From the NCBI GenBank assembly GCA_964023205.1, contig OZ026846.1:35236194-35300193 (forward strand): DNA of 64,000 nt, written 5' to 3'. The position numbers were made by a program, and so were the translations under genes. This DNA is from Lutraria lutraria. Lineage: Eukaryota > Mollusca > Bivalvia > Venerida > Mactridae. Below, piece after piece: positions 13,685-26,830 of the stretch (positions are counted from its first letter, which is position 1; each line of letters starts with the position of its first letter). The notes below the pieces were generated by a model. That model did not search any database. It was given only the letters and a program-made list of their open reading frames with translations, and was not told where the DNA came from.

Positions 13685-15477
13685 TCAGACTGGAGAAAGC
13701 ATGACCGGACAACCTGGGGGGGACATGGTCTCGGACTGGAGAATGCATGACCGGGCAACCTGGCGGGGACATGGTCTCGGACTGGAGAATGCATGACCGG
13801 ACAACCTGGGGAGGACATGGTCTCGGACTGGAGAATGCATGACCGGGCAACCGGGGAGGGAGGAACATGGTCTCGGACATGGTCTCGGACTGGAGAATGC
13901 ATGACCGGGCAACCGGGGGGGGATATGGTCTCGGACTGGAGAATGCATGACCGGGCAACCTGGGGGGATATGGTCTCGGACTGGAGAATGCATGACCGGA
14001 CAACTGGGGAGGGAGGAACATGATCTCGGACTGGAGAATGCATGACCGGGCAACCGGGGAGGGAGGAACATGGTCTCGGACTGGAGAATGCATGACCAGG
14101 CAACCGGGGGGGAATATGGTCTCGGACTGGAGAATGCATGACCGGGCAACCGGGGAGGGAGGAACATGGTCTCGGACTGGAGAATGCATGACCGGGCAAC
14201 CGGGGAGGGGGGAACATGGTCTCGGACTGGAGAAAGCATGACCGGACAACCTTGGGGGGACATGGTCTCGGACTGGAGAATGCATGACCGGGCAACCTGG
14301 GGGGGACATGGTCTCGGACTGGAGAATGCATGACCGGACAACCTGGGGGGGACATGGTCTCGGACTGGAGAATGCATGACCGGACAACCTGGGGGGGACA
14401 TGGTCTCGGACTGGAGAATGCATGACCGGACAACCTGGGGAGGACATGGTCTCGGACTGGAGAATGCATGACCGGGCAACCGGGGAGGGGGGAACATGGT
14501 CTCGGACTGGAGAATGCATGACCGGGCAACCGGGGAGGGGGGAACATGGTCTTGGACTGGCGAATGCATGACCGGACAACCTGGGGGGGACATGGTCTCG
14601 GACTGGAGAATGCATGACCGGGCAACCTGGGGGGGACATGGTCTCGGACTGGAGAATGCATGACCGGACAACTTGGGGAGGACATGGTCTCGGACTGGAG
14701 AAAGCATGACCGGACAACCTGGGGGGACATGGTCTCGGACTGGAGAATGCATGACCGGACAACTTTGGGAGGACATGGTCTCGGACTGGAGAAAGCATGA
14801 CCGGACAACCTGGGGGGGACATGGTCTCGGACTGGAGATTGCATGACCGGGCAACCGGGGCGTGGGGAACATGGTCTCGGACTGGAGAAAGCATGACCGG
14901 ACAACCTGGGGGGGACATGGTCTCGGACTGGAGAATGCATGACCGGGCAACCTGGGGGGGACATGGTCTCGGACTGGAGAATGCATGACCGGGCAACCTG
15001 GCGGGGACATGGTCTCGGACTGGAGAATGCATGACCGGGCAACCTGGGGGGGACATGGTCTCGGACTGGAGAAAGCATGACCGGACAACCTGGGGGGGAC
15101 ATGGTCTCGGACTGGAGAATGCATGACCGGGCAACCTGGGGGGGACATGGTCTCGGACTGGAGAATGCATGACCGGGCAACCTGGCGGGGACATGGTCTC
15201 GGACTGGAGAATGCATGACCGGACAACCTGGGGAGGACATGGTCTCGGACTGGAGAATGCATGACCGGGCAACCGGGGAGGGGGGACATGGTCTCGGACT
15301 GGAGAATGCATGACCGGACAACTTGGGGAGGACATGGTCTTGGACTGGAGAAAGCATGACCGGACAACCTGGGGGGGACATGGTCTCGGACTGGAGAATG
15401 CATGACCGGGCAACCTGGGGGGGACATGGTCTCGGACTGGAGAATGCATGACCGGACAACTTGGGGAGGACATGGTC
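13685..15477. repeat. HOR module A, copy 5, long form (1,793 bp)
   Basis: Landmark spacing is identical to copies 2, 4 and 6. It lies in the left half of the 6,095-bp tandem duplication, and its partner is the copy starting at 19,780. Confidence 0.85.
13865..13876. repeat. 12-bp truncated monomer in module A copy 5
   Basis: Duplicated acatggtctcgg head at the position expected for module A. Confidence 0.9.
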
Positions 15478-18400
15478 TCAGACTGGAGAAAGCATGACCG
15501 GACAACCTGGGGGGGACATGGTCTCGGACTGGAGAATGCATGACCGGGCAACCTGGCGGGGACATGGTCTCGGACTGGAGAATGCATGACCGGACAACCT
15601 GGGGAGGACATGGTCTCGGACTGGAGAATGCATGACCGGGCAACCGGGGAGGGGGGACATGGTCTCGGACTGGAGAATGCATGACCGGACAACTTGGGGA
15701 GGACATGGTCTTGGACTGGAGAAAGCATGACCGGATAACCTGGGTGGGACATGGTCTCGGACCGGATAATGCATGACCGGACAACCTGGGGGGGACATGG
15801 TCTCGGACTGGATAATGCATGACCGGACAACCTGGGGGGGACATGGTCTCGGACTGGAGAATGCATGACCGGACAACCTGGGGAGGACATGGTCTCGGAC
15901 TGGAGAATGCATGACCAGACAACCGTGGGGGAACATGGTCTCGGACTGGAGAAAGCATGACCGGACAACCTGGGGGGGACATGGTCTCGGACTGGAGAAT
16001 GCATGACCGGACAACTTGGGGAGGACATGGTCTCGGACTGGAGAAAGCATGACCGGACAACCTGGGGGGGACATGGTCTCGGACTGGAGAATGCATGACA
16101 GGACAACCTGGGGAGGACATGGTCTCGGACTGGAGAATGCATGACCGGACAACCTGGGGGGGACATGGTCTCGGACTTGAGAATGCATGACCGGACAACT
16201 TGGGGGGGACATGGTCTCGGACTGGAGAATGCATGACCGGGCAACCGGGGAGGGGGGGACATGGTCTCGGACTGGAGAATGCATGACCGGACAACCTGGG
16301 GAGGACATGGTCTCGGACTGGAGAATGCATGACCGGGCAACCGGGGAGGGGGGAACATGGTCTCGGACTGGAGAATGCATGACCGGGCAACCGGGGAGGG
16401 GGGAACATGGTCTCGGACTGGAGAATGCATGACCGGGCAACCGGGGAGGGGGGAACATGGTCTCGGACTGGAGAATGCATGACCGGGCAACCGGGGAGGG
16501 GGGAACATGGTCTTGGACTGGCGAATGCATGATCGGACAACCTGGGGGGGACATGGTCTCGGACTGGAGAATGCATGACCGGGCAACCTGGGGGGTACAT
16601 GGTCTCGGACTGGAGAATGCATGACCGGGCAACCTGGGGGGATATGGTCTTGGACTGGAGAATGCATGACCGGGCAACCGGGGAGGGAGGAACATGGTCT
16701 CGGACTGGAGAATGCATGACCGGGCAACCGGGGAGGGAGGAACATGGTCTCGGACTGGAGAATGCATGACCGGGCAACCGGGGGGGGATATGGTCTCGGA
16801 CTGGAGAATGCATGACCGGGCAACCTGGGGGGATATGGTCTCGGACTGGAGAATGCATGACCGGACAACTGGGGAGGGAGGAACATGATATCGGACTGGA
16901 GAATGCATGACCGGGCAACCGGGGAGGGAGGAACATGGTCTCGGACTGGAGAATGCATGACCAGGCAACCGGGGGGGAATATGGTCTCGGACTGGAGAAT
17001 GCATGACCGGGCAACCGGGGAGGGAGGAACATGGTCTCGGACTGGAGAATGCATGACCGGGCAACCGGGGAGGGGGGAACATGGTCTCGGACTGGAGAAA
17101 GCATGACCGGACAACCTTGGGGGGACATGGTCTCGGACTGGAGAATGCATGACCGGGCAACCTGGGGGGGACATGGTCTCGGACTGGAGAATGCATGACC
17201 GGACAACCTGGGGGGGACATGGTCTCGGACTGGAGAATGCATGACCGGACAACCTGGGGGGGACATGGTCTCGGACTGGAGAATGCATGACCGGACAACC
17301 TGGGGAGTACATGGTCTCGGACTGGAGAATGCATGACCGGGCAACCGGGGAGGGGGGAACATGGTCTCGGACTGGAGAATGCATGACCGGGCAACCGGGG
17401 AGGGGGGAACATGGTCTTGGACTGGCGAATGCATGACTGGACAACCTGGGGGGGACATGGTCTCGGACTGGAGAATGCATGATCGGACAACCTGGGGGGG
17501 ACATGGTCTCGGACTGGAGAATGCATGACCGGGCAACCTGGGGGGGACATGGTCTCGGACTGGAGAATGCATGACCGGGCAACCTGGGGGGATATGGTCT
17601 TGGACTGGAGAATGCATGACCGGGCAACCGGGGAGGGGGGGACATGGTCTCGGACTGGAGAATGCATGACCGGACAACCTGGGGAGGACATGGTCTCGGA
17701 CTGGAGAAAGCATGACCGGGCAACCGGGGAGGGGGGAACATGGTCTCGGACTGGAGAATGCATGACCGGGCAACTGGGGAGGGGGGAACATGGTCTCGGA
17801 CTGGAGAATGCATGACCGGGCAACCGGGGAGGCAGGAACATGGTCTCGGACTGGAGAATGCATGACCGGGCAACCAGGGGGGGACATGGTCTCGGACTGG
17901 AGAATGCATGACCGGGCAACCGGGGAGGGGGGAACATGGTCTTGGACTGGCGAATGCATGACCGGACAACCTGGGGGGGACATGGTCTCGGACTGGAGAA
18001 TGCATGACCGGACAACCTGGGGAGGACATGGTCTCGGACTGGAGAATGCATGACCAGACAACCGTGGGGGAACATGGTCTCGGACTGGATAATGCATGAC
18101 CGGGCAACCGGGGAGGCAGGAACATGGTCTCGGACTGGAGAAAGCATGACCGGACAACCTGGGGGGGACATGGTCTCGGACTGGAGAATGCATGACCGGA
18201 CAACTTGGGGAGGACATGGTCTCGGACTGGAGAAAGCATGACCGGACAACCTGGGGGGACATGGTCTCGGACTGGAGAATGCATGACCGGACAACCTGGG
18301 GAGGACATGGTCTCGGACTGGAGAATGTATGACCGGGCAACCGGGGAGGGGGGAACATGGTCTCGGACTGGAGAATGCATGACCGGGCAACCGGGGAGGG

Positions 18401-19779
18401 GGGAACATGGTCTTGAACTGGCGAATGCATGACCGGACAACCTTGGGGGGACATGGTCTCGGACTGGAGAATGCATGACCGGGCAACCTGGGGGGGACAT
18501 GGTCTCGGACTGGAGAATGCATGACCGGGCAACCAGGGGGGGATATGGTCTCGGACTGGAGAATGCATGACCGGACAACTGGGGAGGGAGGAACATGGTC
18601 TCGGACTGGAGAATGCATGACCGGGCAACCTGGGGGGGACATGGTCTCGGACTGGAGAATGCATGACCGGGCAACCGGGGAGGGGGGGACATGGTCTCGG
18701 ACTGGAGAATGCATGACCGGACAACCTGGGGAGGACATGGTCTCGGACTGGAGAATGCATGACCGGGCAACCGGGGAGGGGGGAACATGGTCTCGGACTG
18801 GAGAATGCATGACCGGGCAACCGGGGAGGGGGGAACATGGTCTCGGACTGGAGAATGCATGACCGGGCAACCGGGGAGGGGGGAACATGGTCTCGGACTG
18901 GAGAATGCATGACCGGGCAACCGGGGAGGGAGGAACATGGTCTCGGACTGGAGAATGCATGACCGGGCAACCGGGGAGGGGGGAACATGGTCTTGGACTG
19001 GCGAATGCATGACCGGACAACCTGGGGGGGACATGGTCTCGGACTGGAGAATGCATGACCGGGCAACCTGGGGGGGACATGGTCTCGGACTGGAGAATGC
19101 ATGACCGGACAACTTGGGGAGGACATGGTCTCGGACTGGAGAAAGCATGACCGGACAACCTGGGGGGACATGGTCTCGGACTGGAGAATGCATGACCGGA
19201 CAACTTGGGGAGGACATGGTCTCGGACTGGAGAAAGCATGACCGGACAACCTGGGGGGACATGGTCTCGGACTGGAGAATGCATGACCGGACAACTTTGG
19301 GAGGACATGGTCTCGGACTGGAGAAAGCATGACCGGACAACCTGGGGGGGACATGGTCTCGGACTGGAGATTGCATGACCGGGCAACCGGGGCGTGGGGA
19401 ACATGGTCTCGGACTGGAGAAAGCATGACCGGACAACCTGGGGGGGACATGGTCTCGGACTGGAGAATGCATGACCGGGCAACCTGGCGGGGACATGGTC
19501 TCGGACTGGAGAATGCATGACCGGACAACCTGGGGAGGACATGGTCTCGGACTGGAGAATGCATGACCGGGCAACCGGGGAGGGGGGACATGGTCTCGGA
19601 CTGGAGAATGCATGACCGGACAACTTGGGGAGGACATGGTCTTGGACTGGAGAAAGCATGACCGGACAACCTGGGGGGGACATGGTCTCGGACTGGAGAA
19701 TGCATGACCGGGCAACCTGGGGGGGACATGGTCTCGGACTGGAGAATGCATGACCGGACAACTTGGGGAGGACATGGTC
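15478..19779. repeat. HOR module B, copy 2 (4,302 bp)
   Basis: Follows module B copy 1 closely at an offset of 11,455-11,456 bp up to about 18,240. It then lacks 92 bp (two 46-bp monomers around the cttgagaatgc type) that B1 has near 6,790-6,900. From about 18,780 it has the tail of the 11,812 module rather than that of B1. It shares with the 21,573 copy a private T-to-C change giving tcggaccggataatgc at 15,763. It is a mosaic of B1-like left and C-like right parts. Confidence 0.8.
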
Positions 19780-21572
19780 TCAGACTGGAGAAAGCATGAC
19801 CGGACAACCTGGGGGGGACATGGTCTCGGACTGGAGAATGCATGACCGGGCAACCTGGCGGGGACATGGTCTCGGACTGGAGAATGCATGACCGGACAAC
19901 CTGGGGAGGACATGGTCTCGGACTGGAGAATGCATGACCGGGCAACCGGGGAGGGAGGAACATGGTCTCGGACATGGTCTCGGACTGGAGAATGCATGAC
20001 CGGGCAACCGGGGGGGGATATGGTCTCGGACTGGAGAATGCATGACCGGGCAACCTGGGGGGATATGGTCTCGGACTGGAGAATGCATGACCGGACAACT
20101 GGGGAGGGAGGAACATGATCTCGGACTGGAGAATGCATGACCGGGCAACCGGGGAGGGAGGAACATGGTCTCGGACTGGAGAATGCATGACCAGGCAACC
20201 GGGGGGGAATATGGTCTCGGACTGGAGAATGCATGACCGGGCAACCGGGGAGGGAGGAACATGGTCTCGGACTGGAGAATGCATGACCGGGCAACCGGGG
20301 AGGGGGGAACATGGTCTCGGACTGGAGAAAGCATGACCGGACAACCTTGGGGGGACATGGTCTCGGACTGGAGAATGCATGACCGGGCAACCTGGGGGGG
20401 ACATGGTCTCGGACTGGAGAATGCATGACCGGACAACCTGGGGGGGACATGGTCTCGGACTGGAGAATGCATGACCGGACAACCTGGGGGGGACATGGTC
20501 TCGGACTGGAGAATGCATGACCGGACAACCTGGGGAGGACATGGTCTCGGACTGGAGAATGCATGACCGGGCAACCGGGGAGGGGGGAACATGGTCTCGG
20601 ACTGGAGAATGCATGACCGGGCAACCGGGGAGGGGGGAACATGGTCTTGGACTGGCGAATGCATGACCGGACAACCTGGGGGGGACATGGTCTCGGACTG
20701 GAGAATGCATGACCGGGCAACCTGGGGGGGACATGGTCTCGGACTGGAGAATGCATGACCGGACAACTTGGGGAGGACATGGTCTCGGACTGGAGAAAGC
20801 ATGACCGGACAACCTGGGGGGACATGGTCTCGGACTGGAGAATGCATGACCGGACAACTTTGGGAGGACATGGTCTCGGACTGGAGAAAGCATGACCGGA
20901 CAACCTGGGGGGGACATGGTCTCGGACTGGAGATTGCATGACCGGGCAACCGGGGCGTGGGGAACATGGTCTCGGACTGGAGAAAGCATGACCGGACAAC
21001 CTGGGGGGGACATGGTCTCGGACTGGAGAATGCATGACCGGGCAACCTGGGGGGGACATGGTCTCGGACTGGAGAATGCATGACCGGGCAACCTGGCGGG
21101 GACATGGTCTCGGACTGGAGAATGCATGACCGGGCAACCTGGGGGGGACATGGTCTCGGACTGGAGAAAGCATGACCGGACAACCTGGGGGGGACATGGT
21201 CTCGGACTGGAGAATGCATGACCGGGCAACCTGGGGGGGACATGGTCTCGGACTGGAGAATGCATGACCGGGCAACCTGGCGGGGACATGGTCTCGGACT
21301 GGAGAATGCATGACCGGACAACCTGGGGAGGACATGGTCTCGGACTGGAGAATGCATGACCGGGCAACCGGGGAGGGGGGACATGGTCTCGGACTGGAGA
21401 ATGCATGACCGGACAACTTGGGGAGGACATGGTCTTGGACTGGAGAAAGCATGACCGGACAACCTGGGGGGGACATGGTCTCGGACTGGAGAATGCATGA
21501 CCGGGCAACCTGGGGGGGACATGGTCTCGGACTGGAGAATGCATGACCGGACAACTTGGGGAGGACATGGTC
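19780..21572. repeat. HOR module A, copy 6, long form (1,793 bp)
   Basis: Partner of the copy at 13,685 within the 6,095-bp duplication. It is the last complete module A with the truncated monomer; no further copy of that marker was found to the right. Confidence 0.85.
19960..19971. repeat. 12-bp truncated monomer in module A copy 6
   Basis: Duplicated acatggtctcgg head. This is the sixth and last one found in the window. Confidence 0.9.
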
Positions 21573-24500
21573 TCAGACTGGAGAAAGCATGACCGGACAA
21601 CCTGGGGGGGACATGGTCTCGGACTGGAGAATGCATGACCGGGCAACCTGGCGGGGACATGGTCTCGGACTGGAGAATGCATGACCGGACAACCTGGGGA
21701 GGACATGGTCTCGGACTGGAGAATGCATGACCGGGCAACCGGGGAGGGGGGACATGGTCTCGGACTGGAGAATGCATGACCGGACAACTTGGGGAGGACA
21801 TGGTCTTGGACTGGAGAAAGCATGACCGGATAACCTGGGTGGGACATGGTCTCGGACCGGATAATGCATGACCGGACAACCTGGGGGGGACATGGTCTCG
21901 GACTGGATAATGCATGACCGGACAACCTGGGGGGGACATGGTCTCGGACTGGAGAATGCATGACCGGACAACCTGGGGAGGACATGGTCTCGGACTGGAG
22001 AATGCATGACCAGACAACCGTGGGGGAACATGGTCTCGGACTGGAGAAAGCATGACCGGACAACCTGGGGGGGACATGGTCTCGGACTGGAGAATGCATG
22101 ACCGGACAACTTGGGGAGGACATGGTCTCGGACTGGAGAAAGCATGACCGGACAACCTGGGGGGGACATGGTCTCGGACTGGAGAATGCATGACAGGACA
22201 ACCTGGGGAGGACATGGTCTCGGACTGGAGAATGCATGACCGGACAACCTGGGGGGGACATGGTCTCGGACTTGAGAATGCATGACCGGACAACTTGGGG
22301 GGGACATGGTCTCGGACTGGAGAATGCATGACCGGGCAACCGGGGAGGGGGGGACATGGTCTCGGACTGGAGAATGCATGACCGGACAACCTGGGGAGGA
22401 CATGGTCTCGGACTGGAGAATGCATGACCGGGCAACCGGGGAGGGGGGAACATGGTCTCGGACTGGAGAATGCATGACCGGGCAACCGGGGAGGGGGGAA
22501 CATGGTCTCGGACTGGAGAATGCATGACCGGGCAACCGGGGAGGGGGGAACATGGTCTCGGACTGGAGAATGCATGACCGGGCAACCGGGGAGGGGGGAA
22601 CATGGTCTTGGACTGGCGAATGCATGATCGGACAACCTGGGGGGGACATGGTCTCGGACTGGAGAATGCATGACCGGGCAACCTGGGGGGTACATGGTCT
22701 CGGACTGGAGAATGCATGACCGGGCAACCTGGGGGGATATGGTCTTGGACTGGAGAATGCATGACCGGGCAACCGGGGAGGGAGGAACATGGTCTCGGAC
22801 TGGAGAATGCATGACCGGGCAACCGGGGAGGGAGGAACATGGTCTCGGACTGGAGAATGCATGACCGGGCAACCGGGGGGGGATATGGTCTCGGACTGGA
22901 GAATGCATGACCGGGCAACCTGGGGGGATATGGTCTCGGACTGGAGAATGCATGACCGGACAACTGGGGAGGGAGGAACATGATATCGGACTGGAGAATG
23001 CATGACCGGGCAACCGGGGAGGGAGGAACATGGTCTCGGACTGGAGAATGCATGACCAGGCAACCGGGGGGGAATATGGTCTCGGACTGGAGAATGCATG
23101 ACCGGGCAACCGGGGAGGGAGGAACATGGTCTCGGACTGGAGAATGCATGACCGGGCAACCGGGGAGGGGGGAACATGGTCTCGGACTGGAGAAAGCATG
23201 ACCGGACAACCTTGGGGGGACATGGTCTCGGACTGGAGAATGCATGACCGGGCAACCTGGGGGGGACATGGTCTCGGACTGGAGAATGCATGACCGGACA
23301 ACCTGGGGGGGACATGGTCTCGGACTGGAGAATGCATGACCGGACAACCTGGGGGGGACATGGTCTCGGACTGGAGAATGCATGACCGGACAACCTGGGG
23401 AGTACATGGTCTCGGACTGGAGAATGCATGACCGGGCAACCGGGGAGGGGGGAACATGGTCTCGGACTGGAGAATGCATGACCGGGCAACCGGGGAGGGG
23501 GGAACATGGTCTTGGACTGGCGAATGCATGACTGGACAACCTGGGGGGGACATGGTCTCGGACTGGAGAATGCATGATCGGACAACCTGGGGGGGACATG
23601 GTCTCGGACTGGAGAATGCATGACCGGGCAACCTGGGGGGGACATGGTCTCGGACTGGAGAATGCATGACCGGGCAACCTGGGGGGATATGGTCTTGGAC
23701 TGGAGAATGCATGACCGGGCAACCGGGGAGGGGGGGACATGGTCTCGGACTGGAGAATGCATGACCGGACAACCTGGGGAGGACATGGTCTCGGACTGGA
23801 GAAAGCATGACCGGGCAACCGGGGAGGGGGGAACATGGTCTCGGACTGGAGAATGCATGACCGGGCAACTGGGGAGGGGGGAACATGGTCTCGGACTGGA
23901 GAATGCATGACCGGGCAACCGGGGAGGCAGGAACATGGTCTCGGACTGGAGAATGCATGACCGGGCAACCAGGGGGGGACATGGTCTCGGACTGGAGAAT
24001 GCATGACCGGGCAACCGGGGAGGGGGGAACATGGTCTTGGACTGGCGAATGCATGACCGGACAACCTGGGGGGGACATGGTCTCGGACTGGAGAATGCAT
24101 GACCGGACAACCTGGGGAGGACATGGTCTCGGACTGGAGAATGCATGACCAGACAACCGTGGGGGAACATGGTCTCGGACTGGATAATGCATGACCGGGC
24201 AACCGGGGAGGCAGGAACATGGTCTCGGACTGGAGAAAGCATGACCGGACAACCTGGGGGGGACATGGTCTCGGACTGGAGAATGCATGACCGGACAACT
24301 TGGGGAGGACATGGTCTCGGACTGGAGAAAGCATGACCGGACAACCTGGGGGGACATGGTCTCGGACTGGAGAATGCATGACCGGACAACCTGGGGAGGA
24401 CATGGTCTCGGACTGGAGAATGTATGACCGGGCAACCGGGGAGGGGGGAACATGGTCTCGGACTGGAGAATGCATGACCGGGCAACCGGGGAGGGGGGAA

Positions 24501-25640
24501 CATGGTCTTGAACTGGCGAATGCATGACCGGACAACCTTGAGGGGACATGGTCTCGGACTGGAGAATGCATGACCGGGCAACCTGGGGGGGACATGGTCT
24601 CGGACTGGAGAATGCATGACCGGGCAACCAGGGGGGGATATGGTCTCGGACTGGAGAATGCATGACCGGACAACTGGGGAGGGAGGAACATGGTCTCGGA
24701 CTGGAGAATGCATGACCGGGCAACCTGGGGGGGACATGGTCTCGGACTGGAGAATGCATGACCGGGCAACCGGGGAGGGGGGGACATGGTCTCGGACTGG
24801 AGAATGCATGACCGGACAACCTGGGGAGGACATGGTCTCGGACTGGAGAATGCATGACCGGGCAACCGGGGAGGGGGGAACATGGTCTTGGTCTGGCGAA
24901 TGCATGACCGGGCAACCGGGGAGGGGGGAACATGGTCTTGGTCTGGCGAATGCATGACCGGACAACCTGGGGGGGACATGGTCTCGGACTGGAGAATGCA
25001 TGACCGGGCAACCTGGGGGGGACATGGTCTCGGACTGGAGAATGCATGACCGGACAACCTGGGGAGGACATGGTCTCGGACTGGAGAATGCATGACCAGG
25101 CAACCGGGGAGGGGGGAACATGGTCTCGGACAGGAGAATGCATGACCGGACAACTTGGGGAGGACATGGTCTTGGACTGGAGAAAGCATGACCGGACAAC
25201 CTGGGGGGGACATGGTCTCGGACTGGATAATGCATGACCGGACAACCTGGGGGGGACATGGTCTCGGACTGGAGAATGCATGACCGGACAACCTGGGGGG
25301 GACATGGTCTCGGACTGGAGAATGCATGACCGGACAACCTGGGGAGGACATGGTCTCGGACTGGAGAATGCATGACCAGACAACCGTGGGGGAACATGGT
25401 CTCGGACTGGATAATGCATGACCGGGCAACCGGGGAGGCAGGAACATGGTCTCGGACTGGAGAATGCATGACCGGGCAACCTGGGGGGGACATGGTCTCG
25501 GACTGGAGAATGCATGACCGGACAACTTGGTGAGGACATGGTCTCGGACTGGAGAAAGCATGACCGGACAACCTGGGGGGGACATGATCTCGGACTGGAG
25601 AATGCATGACCGGGCAACCTGGGGGGGACATGGTCTCGGA
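21573..25640. repeat. HOR module B, copy 3 (left portion of a 10.6-kb segment)
   Basis: The left part copies 15,478 onward at +6,095 bp. From about 24,616 to 25,500 it instead follows the right half of B1 (7,157 onward, offset 17,459), with cttggtctggcg, tcggacaggag and ccagacaaccgtg monomers. It departs from B1 at an acttggtgagg tail (T at 25,531) and an acatgatctcgg head near 25,587. No tctcagactgg boundary occurs until 32,145, so the repeat order changes here. Confidence 0.75.
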
Positions 25641-26830
25641 CTGGAGAATGCATGACCGGACAACTTGGGGAGGACATGGTCTCGGACTGGAGAAAGCATG
25701 ACCGGACAACCTGGGGGGGACATGGTCTCGGACTGGAGAATGCATGACCGGGCAACCGGTGCGTGGGGAACATGGTCTCGGACTGGAGAAGGCATGACCG
25801 GACAACCTGGGGGGGACATGGTCTCGGACTGGAGAATGCATGACCAGACAACCTGGGGAGGACATGGTCTCGGACTGGAGAAAGCATGACCGGGCAACCG
25901 GGGAGGGGGGAACATGGTCTCGGACTGGAGAATGCATGACCGGGCAACTGGGGAGGGGGGAACATGGTCTCGGACTGGAGAATGCATGACCGGGCAACCT
26001 GGGGGGGACATGGTCTCGGACTGGAGAATGCATGACCGGGCAACCGGGGAGGCAGGAACATGGTCTCGGACTGGAGAATGCATGACCGGGCAACCAGGGG
26101 GGGACATGGTCTCGGACTGGAGAATGCATGACCGGGCAACCGGGGAGGGGGGAACATGGTCTTGGACTGGCGAATGCATGACCGGACAACCTGGGGGGGA
26201 CATGGTCTCGGACTGGAGAATGCATGACCGGACAACCTGGGGAGGACATGGTCTCGGACTGGAGAATGCATGACCAGACAACCGTGGGGGAACATGGTCT
26301 CGGACTGGATAATGCATGACCGGGCAACCGGGGAGGGGGGAACATGGTCTTGGACTGGCGAATGCATGACCGGACAACCTGGGGGGGACATGGTCTCGGA
26401 CTGGAGAATGCATGACCGGACAACCTGGGGAGGACATGGTCTCGGACTGGAGAATGCATGACCGGGCAACCGGGGAGGGGGGACATGGTCTCGGACTGGA
26501 GAATGCATGACCGGACAACTTGGGGAGGACATGGTCTTGGACTGGAGAAAGCATGACCGGACAACCTGGGGGGGACATGGTCTCGGACTGGAGAATGCAT
26601 GACCGGGCAACCTGGCGGGGACATGGTCTCGGACTGGAGAATGCATGACCGGACAACCTGGGGAGGACATGGTCTCGGACTGGAGAATGCATGACCGGGC
26701 AACCGGGGAGGGGGGACATGGTCTCGGACTGGAGAATGCATGACCGGACAACTTGGGGAGGACATGGTCTTGGACTGGAGAAAGCATGACCGGACAACCT
26801 GGGTGGGACATGGTCTCGGACTGGATAATG
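25640..26830. repeat. HOR segment shared with the 8.5-kb unit
   Basis: The order of variants, including an accggtgcgtgggg tail and a gagaaggcatg monomer near 25,790, matches 46,690-47,880 at an offset of 21,042 bp. Part of it (about 25,914-26,830) also matches 33,074-33,990 at an offset of 7,160 bp. It is therefore a building block used in three larger units. Confidence 0.75.

Larger units (their letters stand above)
12530..24860. repeat. Two tandem copies of a 6,095-bp super-unit
   Basis: Variant landmarks between about 12,530 and 18,780 recur exactly 6,095 bp to the right, to about 24,860. Examples are the module boundaries 13,685 to 19,780 and 15,478 to 21,573, the private tcggaccgg variant at 15,763 and 21,858, and the truncated monomers at 13,865 and 19,960. 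Each unit holds one long module A plus most of a module B. The two copies diverge where cttggtctggcg monomers begin near 24,885. A base seen only in the right copy is A at 24,541 inside a G run. Confidence 0.85.
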
